Source: Actinomycetota bacterium
Lineage (GTDB): Bacteria; Actinomycetota; Actinomycetes; S36-B12; UBA10799
Length of the DNA: 7,008 nt
Direction: 5' to 3'
Assembly: GCA_003452655.1 (NCBI GenBank)
Contig: DMNR01000256.1
Span: 375-7,382, forward strand
Position 1 is the stretch's first letter. Each line of letters opens with the position of its first letter. A program made the position numbers and the translations under genes. Shown here one piece after another: positions 1-5,867 of the stretch. Under the pieces are notes generated by a model. That model did no database searches, was not told the DNA's origin, and was given only the letters and a program-made list of their open reading frames with translations.

Positions 1-129
1 GACGGCATGCCGATCGGCGTGCAGATCGCGGGCAAGTTCGGCGATGAGAAGCGAATGCTGCGACTGGCCGCGCAATTGGAGTTGGCGCGTCCCTGGGCAG
101 ACAAGATTCCAACCCTCGCACTGGTGTAG
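1..129 (+). CDS. Amidase-signature family enzyme, C-terminal fragment
   Basis: The first 129 bases translate in frame 1 to 42 residues ending in TAG; the gene begins outside the window. The fragment contains [15 protein letters not shown] followed by [16 protein letters not shown], the usual closing segment of amidase-signature hydrolases (GatA/NylA-type amidases, which cleave amide bonds with a Ser-cisSer-Lys triad). The catalytic triad lies upstream and cannot be inspected. The substrate cannot be told from this part: it could be a general amidase, a 6-aminohexanoate-dimer-hydrolase-like enzyme or, less likely, GatA of the amidotransferase. It converges with trmB; the 28-base gap between the two stops shows no obvious hairpin terminator. 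Confidence 0.8.
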   Translation, partial: DGMPIGVQIAGKFGDEKRMLRLAAQLELARPWADKIPTLALV

Positions 130-157
130 AGCGCGAACTCGACTTCTCGAACTTGGC

Positions 158-901
158 TTAGGTCACGTCCAGTTTGGTGAAGATCAGGTCCTTGATCTCG
201 TGGTCGGCGGACAGACCCTTTCTCTCAAAGCGTGTCACCGGACGCCAGTCGGGACGGGGGGCGAACTCGTCGTAGTTGTTGCGCAATCCGGGTTCACTTT
301 CAAGCACTTCAAGCATCTGGTCTGCGTAGTTGCGCCAGTCAGTGGCGCAATGCAAGGTTCCCCCCGAAACAAGTCGGCTGGTCGCAAGGCCCACAAATTC
401 AGGGCGGATCAACCGGCGTTTGTGTTGGCGTTGCTTCGGCCACGGGTCCGGGAAGTAGATACGTATTCCGCGCAGCGCGCCGGGCGGCACGTGTTCGCTC
501 AGCAGCGTCACCGCATCACATTCAGCGACCCGCACGTTCTTCAGGCCGCGACGATCAACATCACGCAGGAGGACACCAAGACCGGGCGTGTGGACGTCGA
601 CGGCGAGGATTGTCGTCAATGGGTCCGCCGCGGCCATCGCCACAGTGGCATCGCCCATCCCGCAGCCGATTTCTAAGACGACAGGGTCAGAGGGTGGGAA
701 TGTCTGCCGGAAGTCGAAGTTTTCATCGATGTCTACGCCCCACGTTGGCCAAAGGCGCTCTAGGGCTGCAGCGGCACTCGGCCGGATCCGACTCCGGCGC
801 GCGTGGAACGAGCGGATGGGGCGAACGCTCTCGATTCCAACGTCGACGGGCTGAGTGGCTGGCACCGCTGAAGGGTACGCAACTGGCGTAGCTCTGCCCA
901 C
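158..901 (-). CDS. trmB: tRNA (guanine-N7-)-methyltransferase TrmB
   Basis: Predicted 247-residue SAM-dependent methyltransferase that forms m7G at position 46 in the variable loop of tRNAs (EC 2.1.1.33), in the cytosol. Visible motifs: the SAM glycine loop LEIGCGMGD at residues 76-84; an acidic VDVH segment at 101-104; the TrmB signature YFPDPWPK at 149-156 followed by H160 and KRR at 161-163; ATDW at 186-189; and the C-terminal substrate segment RPVTRFERKG at 220-229. Length is normal for the family; the first roughly 28 residues are a poorly conserved, Pro/Ala/Val-rich extension. The start is GTG at 901, six bases after the desaturase stop, with no evident Shine-Dalgarno, so translation is probably coupled to the desaturase. 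A second in-frame GTG at 865 is possible. Identity is secure; only the start is uncertain. Confidence 0.96.
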   Translation of the reverse strand: MGRATPVAYPSAVPATQPVDVGIESVRPIRSFHARRSRIRPSAAAALERLWPTWGVDIDENFDFRQTFPPSDPVVLEIGCGMGDATVAMAAADPLTTILAVDVHTPGLGVLLRDVDRRGLKNVRVAECDAVTLLSEHVPPGALRGIRIYFPDPWPKQRQHKRRLIRPEFVGLATSRLVSGGTLHCATDWRNYADQMLEVLESEPGLRNNYDEFAPRPDWRPVTRFERKGLSADHEIKDLIFTKLDVT

Positions 902-907
902 AGGCGG

Positions 908-2050
908 CTAGGCCGACACCGAGAACTTGGAAATTACCTCGTTCGGCAGCGACAGCACTGCCAGTGAGCGCCACACTTCGTAACTCTGCTTCGACAACCG
1001 ACCACTTGTGTACGGGAGCCCATATTCCTCGCAGATCGCTCTGACCGCAGGCGCGATTTCGGCGTAGCGATTGCTGGGAAGGTCCGGGAACAGGTGGTGT
1101 TCGATCTGGTGGCTGAGGTTTCCACTCATGATGTGGAACAGTTCGCTGCCTTCAATATTCGCCGACCCCATAAGTTGGCGTATGTACCACTCACCTTGGG
1201 TCTCGCCCTCGATCTCCTCTTCGGTGAAGTACTCCACGTTGTCTGGGAAGTGACCACAGAAGATGATCGTGTGCGTCCACAGATTGCGCAGGATGTTCGC
1301 CGTGAAGTTGGCCGTCAGGGTCGTGGGTGCACTGATGCCGGACAGCAGCGGAAATGCCACGTAGTCCTTGAACATCTGCGGCTTGACCTTCGTCCATACC
1401 TTTTTGAGCGCGCGGAGGCGTGGATGACCCTGCGCATCCAGGTCCTTCTCGGCTTCCATTGTCGCGTCATACATTGCGATGCCGTACTCAAAGAAGAGCG
1501 CGATCAGCACATTGAGACCAACTTGACCAAGGTGTTCTGGTTTCCATTCCTGGTCTGAAGTGACTCGCAGGCGCCCATAGCCAACGTCCTTGTCTTTTCC
1601 GATCACGTTGGTCCACATGTGATGCATGTCGTTGTGGGACTTCTTCCAATCGTCGGAACTAATCGCGCTGTCCCACTCCCACGTCGTCGAATGAATCTCC
1701 GGGTCACGCATCCAATCCCATTGACCATGCATGATGTTGTGACCAAGCTCCATGTTCTCCAGAATCTTGGCGATCGACAGCATGGCGGTTCCGGCGATCC
1801 AAGCCGGAGGAAAGATCGATGCCATCAGGGTTGCTCGAGCGGAGAGTTCAAGCGCTCGGTGAACCCTGATGATCCGGTGGATATAGGCCGCGTCATCTTC
1901 GCCCAAGTCGGTGCGGATTGATTCACGAATGGCGTCAAGACGCCGCCCGATCTCTTCGACGTCAGCGTCGCTGAGATCGGCTGTCACAAGTTTCAGGTGC
2001 GCAGCCACCTGCGGTGTTCGATAGTCGAAGTCCTGAGTTGATGCAGTCAT
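908..2050 (-). CDS. desA3: DesA3-like membrane acyl-CoA delta-9 desaturase
   Basis: Predicted 380-residue integral membrane di-iron desaturase. Three histidine boxes are present: H104-N-I-M-H108, H139-N-D-M-H143-H144, and Q315-I-E-H318-H319 followed by LFPDLPSNR. An extra CGHFPD motif (H267) is the kind of additional ligand region seen in the family. Long stretches such as ENMELGHNIMHGQWDWM and DYVAFPLL resemble M. tuberculosis DesA3 (Rv3229c), a stearoyl-CoA delta-9 desaturase that makes oleoyl chains and is a target of isoxyl. The Q-x-x-H-H third box is the form found in front-end desaturases, but no cytochrome b5 domain is present; the 2Fe-2S reductase encoded just upstream is the expected electron donor. 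The protein ends shortly after LSLPNEV, without the basic C-terminal tail of Rv3229c. ATG at 2050 is preceded by GGGGGG seven bases away, a weak ribosome-binding site. Regiospecificity is inferred. Confidence 0.93.
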   Translation of the reverse strand: MTASTQDFDYRTPQVAAHLKLVTADLSDADVEEIGRRLDAIRESIRTDLGEDDAAYIHRIIRVHRALELSARATLMASIFPPAWIAGTAMLSIAKILENMELGHNIMHGQWDWMRDPEIHSTTWEWDSAISSDDWKKSHNDMHHMWTNVIGKDKDVGYGRLRVTSDQEWKPEHLGQVGLNVLIALFFEYGIAMYDATMEAEKDLDAQGHPRLRALKKVWTKVKPQMFKDYVAFPLLSGISAPTTLTANFTANILRNLWTHTIIFCGHFPDNVEYFTEEEIEGETQGEWYIRQLMGSANIEGSELFHIMSGNLSHQIEHHLFPDLPSNRYAEIAPAVRAICEEYGLPYTSGRLSKQSYEVWRSLAVLSLPNEVISKFSVSA

Positions 2051-2079
2051 GTCGTGCCCCCCATAGCGAATGTTGATCG

Positions 2080-2097
2080 AGTGGATGAAGTGGATGT
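2080..2097. repeat. Tandem 9-bp imperfect repeat between reductase and desaturase
   Basis: Two adjacent nine-base units, AGTGGATGA and AGTGGATGT, differ at one base and fill part of the 46-base spacer between the reductase stop and the desaturase start. The second unit's last base is the final base of the reductase TGA stop read on the minus strand. No function is evident; it may be simple slippage. Confidence 0.4.
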
Positions 2098-3167
2098 CAG
2101 ACGTCGAGTTCGACGTCGCAAGCAGCGGCGTTCACGCAAGTTTGAACCATGTCCCCGGGCTCGCCATGCAATTCACCAGTTCGCAGGTCGCGCAGTTTGC
2201 CGGCCTTGAGAGGAACGACGCAGGTATGACAGATTCCTGCGCGGCAACCGCTAGGCATGAGGACGTCTGCATCTTCTCCGGCCTGAAGTAGGGAAGTGGT
2301 GGCAGTCGCGGCCTTCGTTCGTTGCGACTTTGTGAAGCTGATCGTTCCGCCTTTGCCGTTGATCTTGGCGAGCCGGGTTTGGAATTGTTCTGTATGTAGT
2401 CGGTCAAGTGCGTCGTGTGAACGCCAGATCGAATCGACCTGCGTGAGCAATCCGGGTGGCCCGCAGACGTAGGTTTGCGCCGATTGCCAGTCAGGAACTT
2501 CCCGTTGCAATGCCGCTCGATCGAAGTGCCCGAGCGCGGCTGATGGCCAGAGAATGAGCTCGAACCAGTCGTGATCCTCGGACAGAGCGACGAGTTCAGA
2601 ACGATGGATCATTTCCTGGGTCGTTCGTGCGCCCAGGACGAAGGTGACCCGCGTTCGGTGCCCGGTCTGTGCGAGCGTGCGAACCATCGACAGCAGGGGA
2701 GTAACGCCGCTACCCGCCGCGATCATGACGAGGTGGTGCGGCAGTTCGAAGGGAAGCGTGAACTCCCCGCTTGGCGGTTCGAGGTGGACGATGTCGCCGA
2801 CTGTCGCGCGATGCACCAGATGGTCGGATACCCCACCCTCGCCTGTTGCCTTGACCGTGATCGTCAGCTCGCGGCTGGGCACGCCAGTGGCCGCGGAAGT
2901 GATCGAGAAGCTGCGCACATGGCGTACTCCGTTGAGGTCGATCCCGACCCGAATGTGCTGACCGCATGTGAATGGGGGCAGTGCGCGCACCGTCTGTAGT
3001 TGCAGGGTGCGGACTCCGGGCATTTCCTCGGTTACTTGGCTGACCCGGGCGCGGTAAGAGTCGAATGTCAGCAGGGGATTGAAGAGCGTTAGATAGTCAT
3101 CGGGAAGCAGCGGGGTCGTCAGCCGCTTGGCCAGGGTCACGATCCTTGTCATGCGACTACTGTACAT
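2097..3167 (-). CDS. NADPH oxidoreductase with C-terminal 2Fe-2S ferredoxin domain, desaturase electron donor
   Basis: Predicted 356-residue flavoprotein of the ferredoxin-NADP reductase superfamily with a fused plant-type ferredoxin, like M. tuberculosis Rv3230c, which supplies electrons to DesA3. Domains in order: N-terminal segment with TTPLLPDDYL at 17-26, typical of the Rv3230c group; FAD-binding barrel from about 37 with RSFS at 85-88 and GGVSDHL at 111-117; NAD(P)-binding domain with AAGSGVTPLLSM at 150-161 and CGPPGLL at 235-241; and a 2Fe-2S domain from about 275 with ligands C308, C313, C316 and C344 (C-x4-C-x2-C-x27-C). It should be cytosolic or at the membrane face, beside the desaturase. 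ATG at 3167 is chosen because GGAG lies nine bases upstream; an internal ATG at 3152 has no such site. The desaturase follows after 46 bases in the same direction. NADPH rather than NADH is inferred from the homologue. Confidence 0.93.
   Translation of the reverse strand: MYSSRMTRIVTLAKRLTTPLLPDDYLTLFNPLLTFDSYRARVSQVTEEMPGVRTLQLQTVRALPPFTCGQHIRVGIDLNGVRHVRSFSITSAATGVPSRELTITVKATGEGGVSDHLVHRATVGDIVHLEPPSGEFTLPFELPHHLVMIAAGSGVTPLLSMVRTLAQTGHRTRVTFVLGARTTQEMIHRSELVALSEDHDWFELILWPSAALGHFDRAALQREVPDWQSAQTYVCGPPGLLTQVDSIWRSHDALDRLHTEQFQTRLAKINGKGGTISFTKSQRTKAATATTSLLQAGEDADVLMPSGCRAGICHTCVVPLKAGKLRDLRTGELHGEPGDMVQTCVNAAACDVELDV
2100..2117 (-). other. Perfect 8-bp-arm palindrome at the 3' end of the reductase gene
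   Basis: GACGTCGA and TCGACGTC flank a two-base centre, forming an 18-base inverted repeat exactly over the last six codons (DVELDV) before the TGA stop. In RNA it could fold as a 7-bp GC-rich stem with a four-base loop. No U-tract follows, so it is not a canonical intrinsic terminator. It may affect ribosome movement or mRNA stability between reductase and desaturase, or may simply reflect the repeated Asp-Val codons. Confidence 0.4.
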
Positions 3168-3170
3168 AAC

Positions 3171-3184
3171 TTACGGCTCCGTAA
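3171..3184. promoter_or_regulatory. Palindromic operator candidate 1, overlapping the reductase ribosome-binding site
   Basis: TTACGGCTCCGTAA is a perfect inverted repeat with six-base arms (TTACGG/CCGTAA) and a two-base centre. On the minus strand the GGAG that serves as the reductase ribosome-binding site lies inside it. Size and symmetry suit a dimeric repressor such as a TetR-family protein. There is precedent for such control: Pseudomonas DesT, a TetR-type regulator, controls a reductase-desaturase pair. No regulator gene is present in the window, so the factor is unknown. Confidence 0.55.
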
Positions 3185-3185
3185 C

Positions 3186-3199
3186 CTACGTTGACGTAG
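3186..3199. promoter_or_regulatory. Palindromic operator candidate 2, same design as candidate 1
   Basis: CTACGTTGACGTAG has six-base arms (CTACGT/ACGTAG) around a two-base centre and sits one base away from candidate 1. The two share a pattern Y-TACG-K-NN-M-CGTA-R, with centres 15 bp apart. Repetition of the same architecture in a 93-base intergenic gap argues against chance and suggests two dimers binding side by side. The sites sit between the likely core promoter and the start codon, a repressing position. Confidence 0.55.
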
Positions 3200-3229
3200 A
3201 TATTTCTCTAAATCACTCGTTCGTGTCGC
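3200..3229 (-). promoter_or_regulatory. Possible core promoter of the reductase-desaturase-trmB run
   Basis: Read on the minus strand, GCGACA (4 of 6 matches to TTGACA) is followed 18 bases later by AAATAT within an AT-rich block at about 3200-3213, the only such block in this gap. The -10 match is poor, so this is a location guess rather than a defined promoter. A transcript starting just downstream would begin in or next to the paired palindromes. Confidence 0.3.
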
Positions 3230-3260
3230 ATCGCGTATCCGATTGCTGAGATCTGCTGCC

Positions 3261-4067
3261 CTATTTCTTCAGCAGTGTGGTGAGGGTGACCGGAGTCAGG
3301 CCCTTCGCTTTCAGGCCTGGGATGAGGACCTTGAGAATCCCTGCGGTAACCGGGGCGTTCGGTGCACCGTTGAGGTGCATGAGCAGGATCGACCCTGGCT
3401 TGACCTGCTTGAGCATTGCCTGTGCAACGGCGCTTGGGTTTGTGGCGAATGCGTCGGTCGTCGAGACATCGGTATTTACCAGTTGCAGACCCTCGGTCGC
3501 CATCAACTTCACGTCAGAGTGGTTCTGGCACAGGCCCGGCATCCGCACGAAGCTCACTGGCTTGCCGGTGACTCGGGTAATTGCCTGATTGGTTTGCTGA
3601 AGGCTCTCGCGTTTCACTTGATCGGATCCGACGTAGGGAAGTCCGTAGCACGTCTTGGTCCAAGCGTCGTGGTTCCACGTGTGGTTCCCCAGTTCGAAAT
3701 TGGGGTTGGCGGCTAGTTTCGCCAGATCCTTCCCATAGGTCGTTGCCCACATGCCTGTGGCGAAGATGGTCGCGGCAGTATTCGTTGAGGTGAGGACATC
3801 GATCGCCGCCTGGTTCACCTGCTTCCGGTACGTGCCTGAAGCCACGTGTGCCTGTGCCGATGGTGAGTAGTCAGCATCAAGAGTGATCGCGACCGCGTTG
3901 ACGTTGCGAGGCCCGTTCCGAATTGCGCGTGCCTTGACTGGCGTGGCAACCCCGGTCGTTGCGGTGGGGGTTCCCGGCGACTCTGTGGGGGTTCCTTGGC
4001 CCTGACCCGAGCATCCTGCGCTCAGCGTCACAGTGAGGGCAAGGACACCCGCGCCACTCCATTTCAC
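3261..4067 (-). CDS. Lipoprotein polysaccharide deacetylase (NodB / carbohydrate esterase 4)
   Basis: Predicted 268-residue secreted lipoprotein. A short signal peptide ends in the lipobox LSAG-C19, followed by a Gly/Pro/Thr/Ser-rich linker to about residue 45. The NodB-type domain then shows motif 1 as TLDADY (D64, D66), motif 2 as H129-T-W-N-H133, motif 3 as R175-M-P-G, motif 4 as NTDVSTTD (D200, D205) and motif 5 as LLMH231. These correspond to the metal-binding Asp-His-His triad and catalytic residues of carbohydrate esterase 4 enzymes, which remove N- or O-acetyl groups from peptidoglycan or other glycans; the substrate here is unknown. The D-A-D form of motif 1 occurs in a recognised subgroup of the family. 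The start is GTG at 4067, chosen for the correctly placed lipobox and the -10 box just upstream. It should act outside the membrane, anchored by the lipidated cysteine. It is probably transcribed separately from the reductase run, 93 bases downstream. Confidence 0.9.
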   Translation of the reverse strand: MKWSGAGVLALTVTLSAGCSGQGQGTPTESPGTPTATTGVATPVKARAIRNGPRNVNAVAITLDADYSPSAQAHVASGTYRKQVNQAAIDVLTSTNTAATIFATGMWATTYGKDLAKLAANPNFELGNHTWNHDAWTKTCYGLPYVGSDQVKRESLQQTNQAITRVTGKPVSFVRMPGLCQNHSDVKLMATEGLQLVNTDVSTTDAFATNPSAVAQAMLKQVKPGSILLMHLNGAPNAPVTAGILKVLIPGLKAKGLTPVTLTTLLKK

Positions 4068-4073
4068 TGTTCG

Positions 4074-4079
4074 ATCATA
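4074..4079 (-). promoter_or_regulatory. -10 box for leaderless transcription of the deacetylase gene
   Basis: On the minus strand TATGAT (5 of 6 matches to TATAAT) is followed by six bases and then the GTG start codon. This spacing places the transcription start at or within a base or two of the GTG, the leaderless pattern common in actinobacteria. No Shine-Dalgarno is suitably placed; the nearest GGGAG is about 20 bases upstream. No convincing -35 is visible. Confidence 0.6.
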
Positions 4080-4104
4080 GGCGAGTCGCTCCCGGATCGT
4101 GACG

Positions 4105-4791
4105 ATGTTCGAGCGCTACCGTCCAGGGATGACTAGCGCACAAATTGACCCCTGGTCCCGCCGCTACTACCCCCGCGAGGGTGACGGCGTGGGTTTCGAC
4201 AGGGTCGTCTTCTTCTCAGATGCCGTATTTGCGATCGCGATCACACTGATGGCCGTTGAGATTGGCGTGCCGGAGGCCGAGGAAGCTGACTCCGCGCATG
4301 CGCTGTGGTCCGCACTCGCCGAGAAAGGGCCGGCGATCGGCGCATTTGTGGTGGCGTTTGCGTGGGTTGCCGTCTATTGGCGCGCCAATCACCGATTTAC
4401 GACTGCGTTGGCACGAATGAGTTCCCGGTATATCGCATTTCTGCTGCTCTATTTGGGTCTGGTGGCATTGTTGCCCGTGCCCGCCGGCATGCTCGGTGAA
4501 TACTGGTCGAACCCGGTCGCAATTGTGGTGTTCGCTATTTATGGCGCGTTGATGAGCTCCATGGAGGTGGTTCTGTTCATCGTCGCGGACCGCGACGACA
4601 TGTTCCTTGCCCCGATGACCAGTCAGTTCCGAAGGTGGATGATTGTCGGTTCGTTGACTCCGGTTGTGGCATTCCTCGCTGCGATCCCGCTGGCGTTCAT
4701 CTCGACCCTCGCCGCGATCGCCGCATACCTAGTGGTCGCAGTGCTCTTGGGAATTCTCGTGAACAAGGTTCTCGGGCCAACGAGCGGATAG
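4105..4791 (+). CDS. TMEM175/DUF1211-family membrane protein, putative potassium channel subunit
   Basis: Predicted 228-residue protein with about six transmembrane helices (roughly 34-53, 75-93, 110-130, 136-161, 177-198 and 199-220). Its first helix carries the family hallmark: R33 followed by FFSDAVFAIAIT, containing the FSD motif at about residues 37-39. In bacterial TMEM175 proteins this helix lines the pore of a tetrameric, K+-permeable channel. A W-x4-H motif after helix 2 (W92, H96) also fits the family. The length suits the one-repeat bacterial form. Start choice is uncertain: ATG 4105 has GGA eight bases upstream; the frame is open to a GTG at 4099; and ATG 4129, 24 bases downstream and seven residues before the conserved PWSRRYYPR stretch, is also plausible. 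It is divergent from the deacetylase gene. Ion selectivity is inferred from the family only. Confidence 0.85.
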   Translation: MFERYRPGMTSAQIDPWSRRYYPREGDGVGFDRVVFFSDAVFAIAITLMAVEIGVPEAEEADSAHALWSALAEKGPAIGAFVVAFAWVAVYWRANHRFTTALARMSSRYIAFLLLYLGLVALLPVPAGMLGEYWSNPVAIVVFAIYGALMSSMEVVLFIVADRDDMFLAPMTSQFRRWMIVGSLTPVVAFLAAIPLAFISTLAAIAAYLVVAVLLGILVNKVLGPTSG

Positions 4792-4864
4792 TTAGCCAAG
4801 GCAAGGTGCGGGACGCAGTGTGGGTGTGGGCGTCGGTGGACAGGCTCCGGGGCTCATGTTGCGG

Positions 4865-4870
4865 TAGAAC
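4865..4870 (+). promoter_or_regulatory. Weak -10-like box before the YihY/BrkB-like gene
   Basis: TAGAAC ends six bases before the ATG at 4877, the same spacing as the deacetylase -10 box, and no Shine-Dalgarno is visible before this ATG. A TGGACA (5 of 6 to TTGACA) at 4837-4842 is 22 bases upstream, too far for normal pairing. It suggests, without proving, a leaderless start separate from the upstream channel gene. The 85-base gap otherwise shows no terminator-like hairpin. Confidence 0.3.
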
Positions 4871-4876
4871 TAGCGC

Positions 4877-5830
4877 ATGACTGAGCCGACGCAGACCGGG
4901 CAACGGTCGAGTTTTCGTCGTCGGCTTCGCGCGAAGGTTTTGAAACGAGTCGAAGGCGCTCGAAAGAAGTCTGCGCTAGTCGATCACCTGGTCCGCGCGG
5001 AACTGCGCTTCCGGCAGGATCAGGTCTTGTACTTGGCGCTGGTCGTGACGTACCGCGCACTCTTCCTTTCCATCGTCTTGATGTTGGCCTTCCTCTACGT
5101 GCTCGGACTCGTCACCAGCGTCCTTCCAGGGACGAACGAGATCGTCATCCCGATTCTCTCGCTGCCAACGGACCAAGACCTCGGTGCAATCGTGAATCAG
5201 ACTTTCACGCGGTCCAGCGGTGCGGTAATGGATGTCCTTGGCGTTGCGACTTTGCTGTTCTCCGCGACCTACACCGCCAAGGCAATGCGGCAGGGAACTG
5301 AGAACATCTTGCGCGCAGATCGCGCGCGCAGGATTCGGACGTTCGACCCCCGCAATCTGGCGGTCGGTGTCTTTTTGGCCGCGATAGTCCTGCTGTCGTG
5401 GCTGCTAGTTCTCTCGACCGCGATCCGTAGAGCGGCCGTCGCAGAGATCATCGGGCTATCAAGCCCAACTGCGGTAAACGTGGCTAAGGGCGTCATTATC
5501 GTTACCGCCTGGCTACTCATCGCGGCTGTGGTGTTCGCGGCTCTGCGGATCGCGGACAAGGAACACCGCACCCAGACAATCGCTCTGGGATCCGCGGTCT
5601 TTGCCGCATTTGTTGTTGCTGCGAACTTCGTGTTGATCTATTCATACATTGCCGCACTTGTCGATCCCGACACCTCCGGCAGTGTCGTGGTGGTGCTGAC
5701 GATTCTTGCGTGGGTGAATATCGTGGTCCGGGGGTTGTTCTACACACAATGTTGGATAGCCGAGTCGGCGCCAAGGCGCGAGCGTGACCAAGACTCATCT
5801 ACCGCACCGCCGACCGGGTTGGTCGCGTAA
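4877..5830 (+). CDS. YihY/BrkB-like (UPF0761) six-helix membrane protein
   Basis: Predicted 317-residue inner-membrane protein. A basic, soluble N-terminal region (about 1-48) precedes six hydrophobic helices at roughly 52-82, 117-133, 161-182, 203-223, 235-262 and 268-295; the C-terminus is short and polar. The layout fits the YihY/BrkB family (once misnamed ribonuclease BN): a first helix entered by ALVVTYRALF, comparable to the family's AAxxYxxLFS, and a second helix running into FSATYTAKAMRQGTENI, comparable to the family's small-residue segment leading to a conserved Asn. Sequence agreement is partial, so this is a divergent member. The family's function is not settled; some members are linked to envelope transport or serum resistance. 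The ATG is the only well-placed start. The next gene follows after 37 bases, so the two are likely co-transcribed. Confidence 0.7.
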   Translation: MTEPTQTGQRSSFRRRLRAKVLKRVEGARKKSALVDHLVRAELRFRQDQVLYLALVVTYRALFLSIVLMLAFLYVLGLVTSVLPGTNEIVIPILSLPTDQDLGAIVNQTFTRSSGAVMDVLGVATLLFSATYTAKAMRQGTENILRADRARRIRTFDPRNLAVGVFLAAIVLLSWLLVLSTAIRRAAVAEIIGLSSPTAVNVAKGVIIVTAWLLIAAVVFAALRIADKEHRTQTIALGSAVFAAFVVAANFVLIYSYIAALVDPDTSGSVVVVLTILAWVNIVVRGLFYTQCWIAESAPRRERDQDSSTAPPTGLVA

Positions 5831-5867
5831 CAGGTCAACGGAACACAATTGCGGCATTCTGGTCGTC

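Noticed and set aside
130..157. Bidirectional terminator between the convergent amidase and trmB genes
   Set aside because: The gap contains only short direct repeats around CTCGA and no stable stem followed by T residues on either strand.
44..676. Long plus-strand open frame opposite trmB
   Set aside because: It is antisense to a gene with unmistakable TrmB motifs and its translation has no recognisable domain.
1094..1558. Plus-strand open frame opposite the desaturase
   Set aside because: It is a shadow of the desaturase gene, with no start signal and no family resemblance.
3253..3275. Inverted repeat CTGCTG/CAGCAG with an 11-base loop spanning the deacetylase stop codon, as a terminator
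   Set aside because: Only six base pairs, a long loop, and no U-tract on the minus-strand transcript.
4807..4817. TGCG-GGA-CGCA mini-hairpin after the channel gene
   Set aside because: A four-base-pair stem without a U-tract is too weak to call a terminator.
5312..5331. GC-alternating inverted repeat (TGCGCGC ... GCGCGCA) inside the BrkB-like gene
   Set aside because: Explained by coding of an Arg/Ala-rich stretch (LRADRARR); no other sign of function.
5784..5867. N-terminal extension of the UPF0104-like protein overlapping the BrkB-like gene
   Set aside because: The 28 extra residues are basic, low in hydrophobicity and lie partly in another gene's coding frame; GTG 5868 gives a more natural protein.
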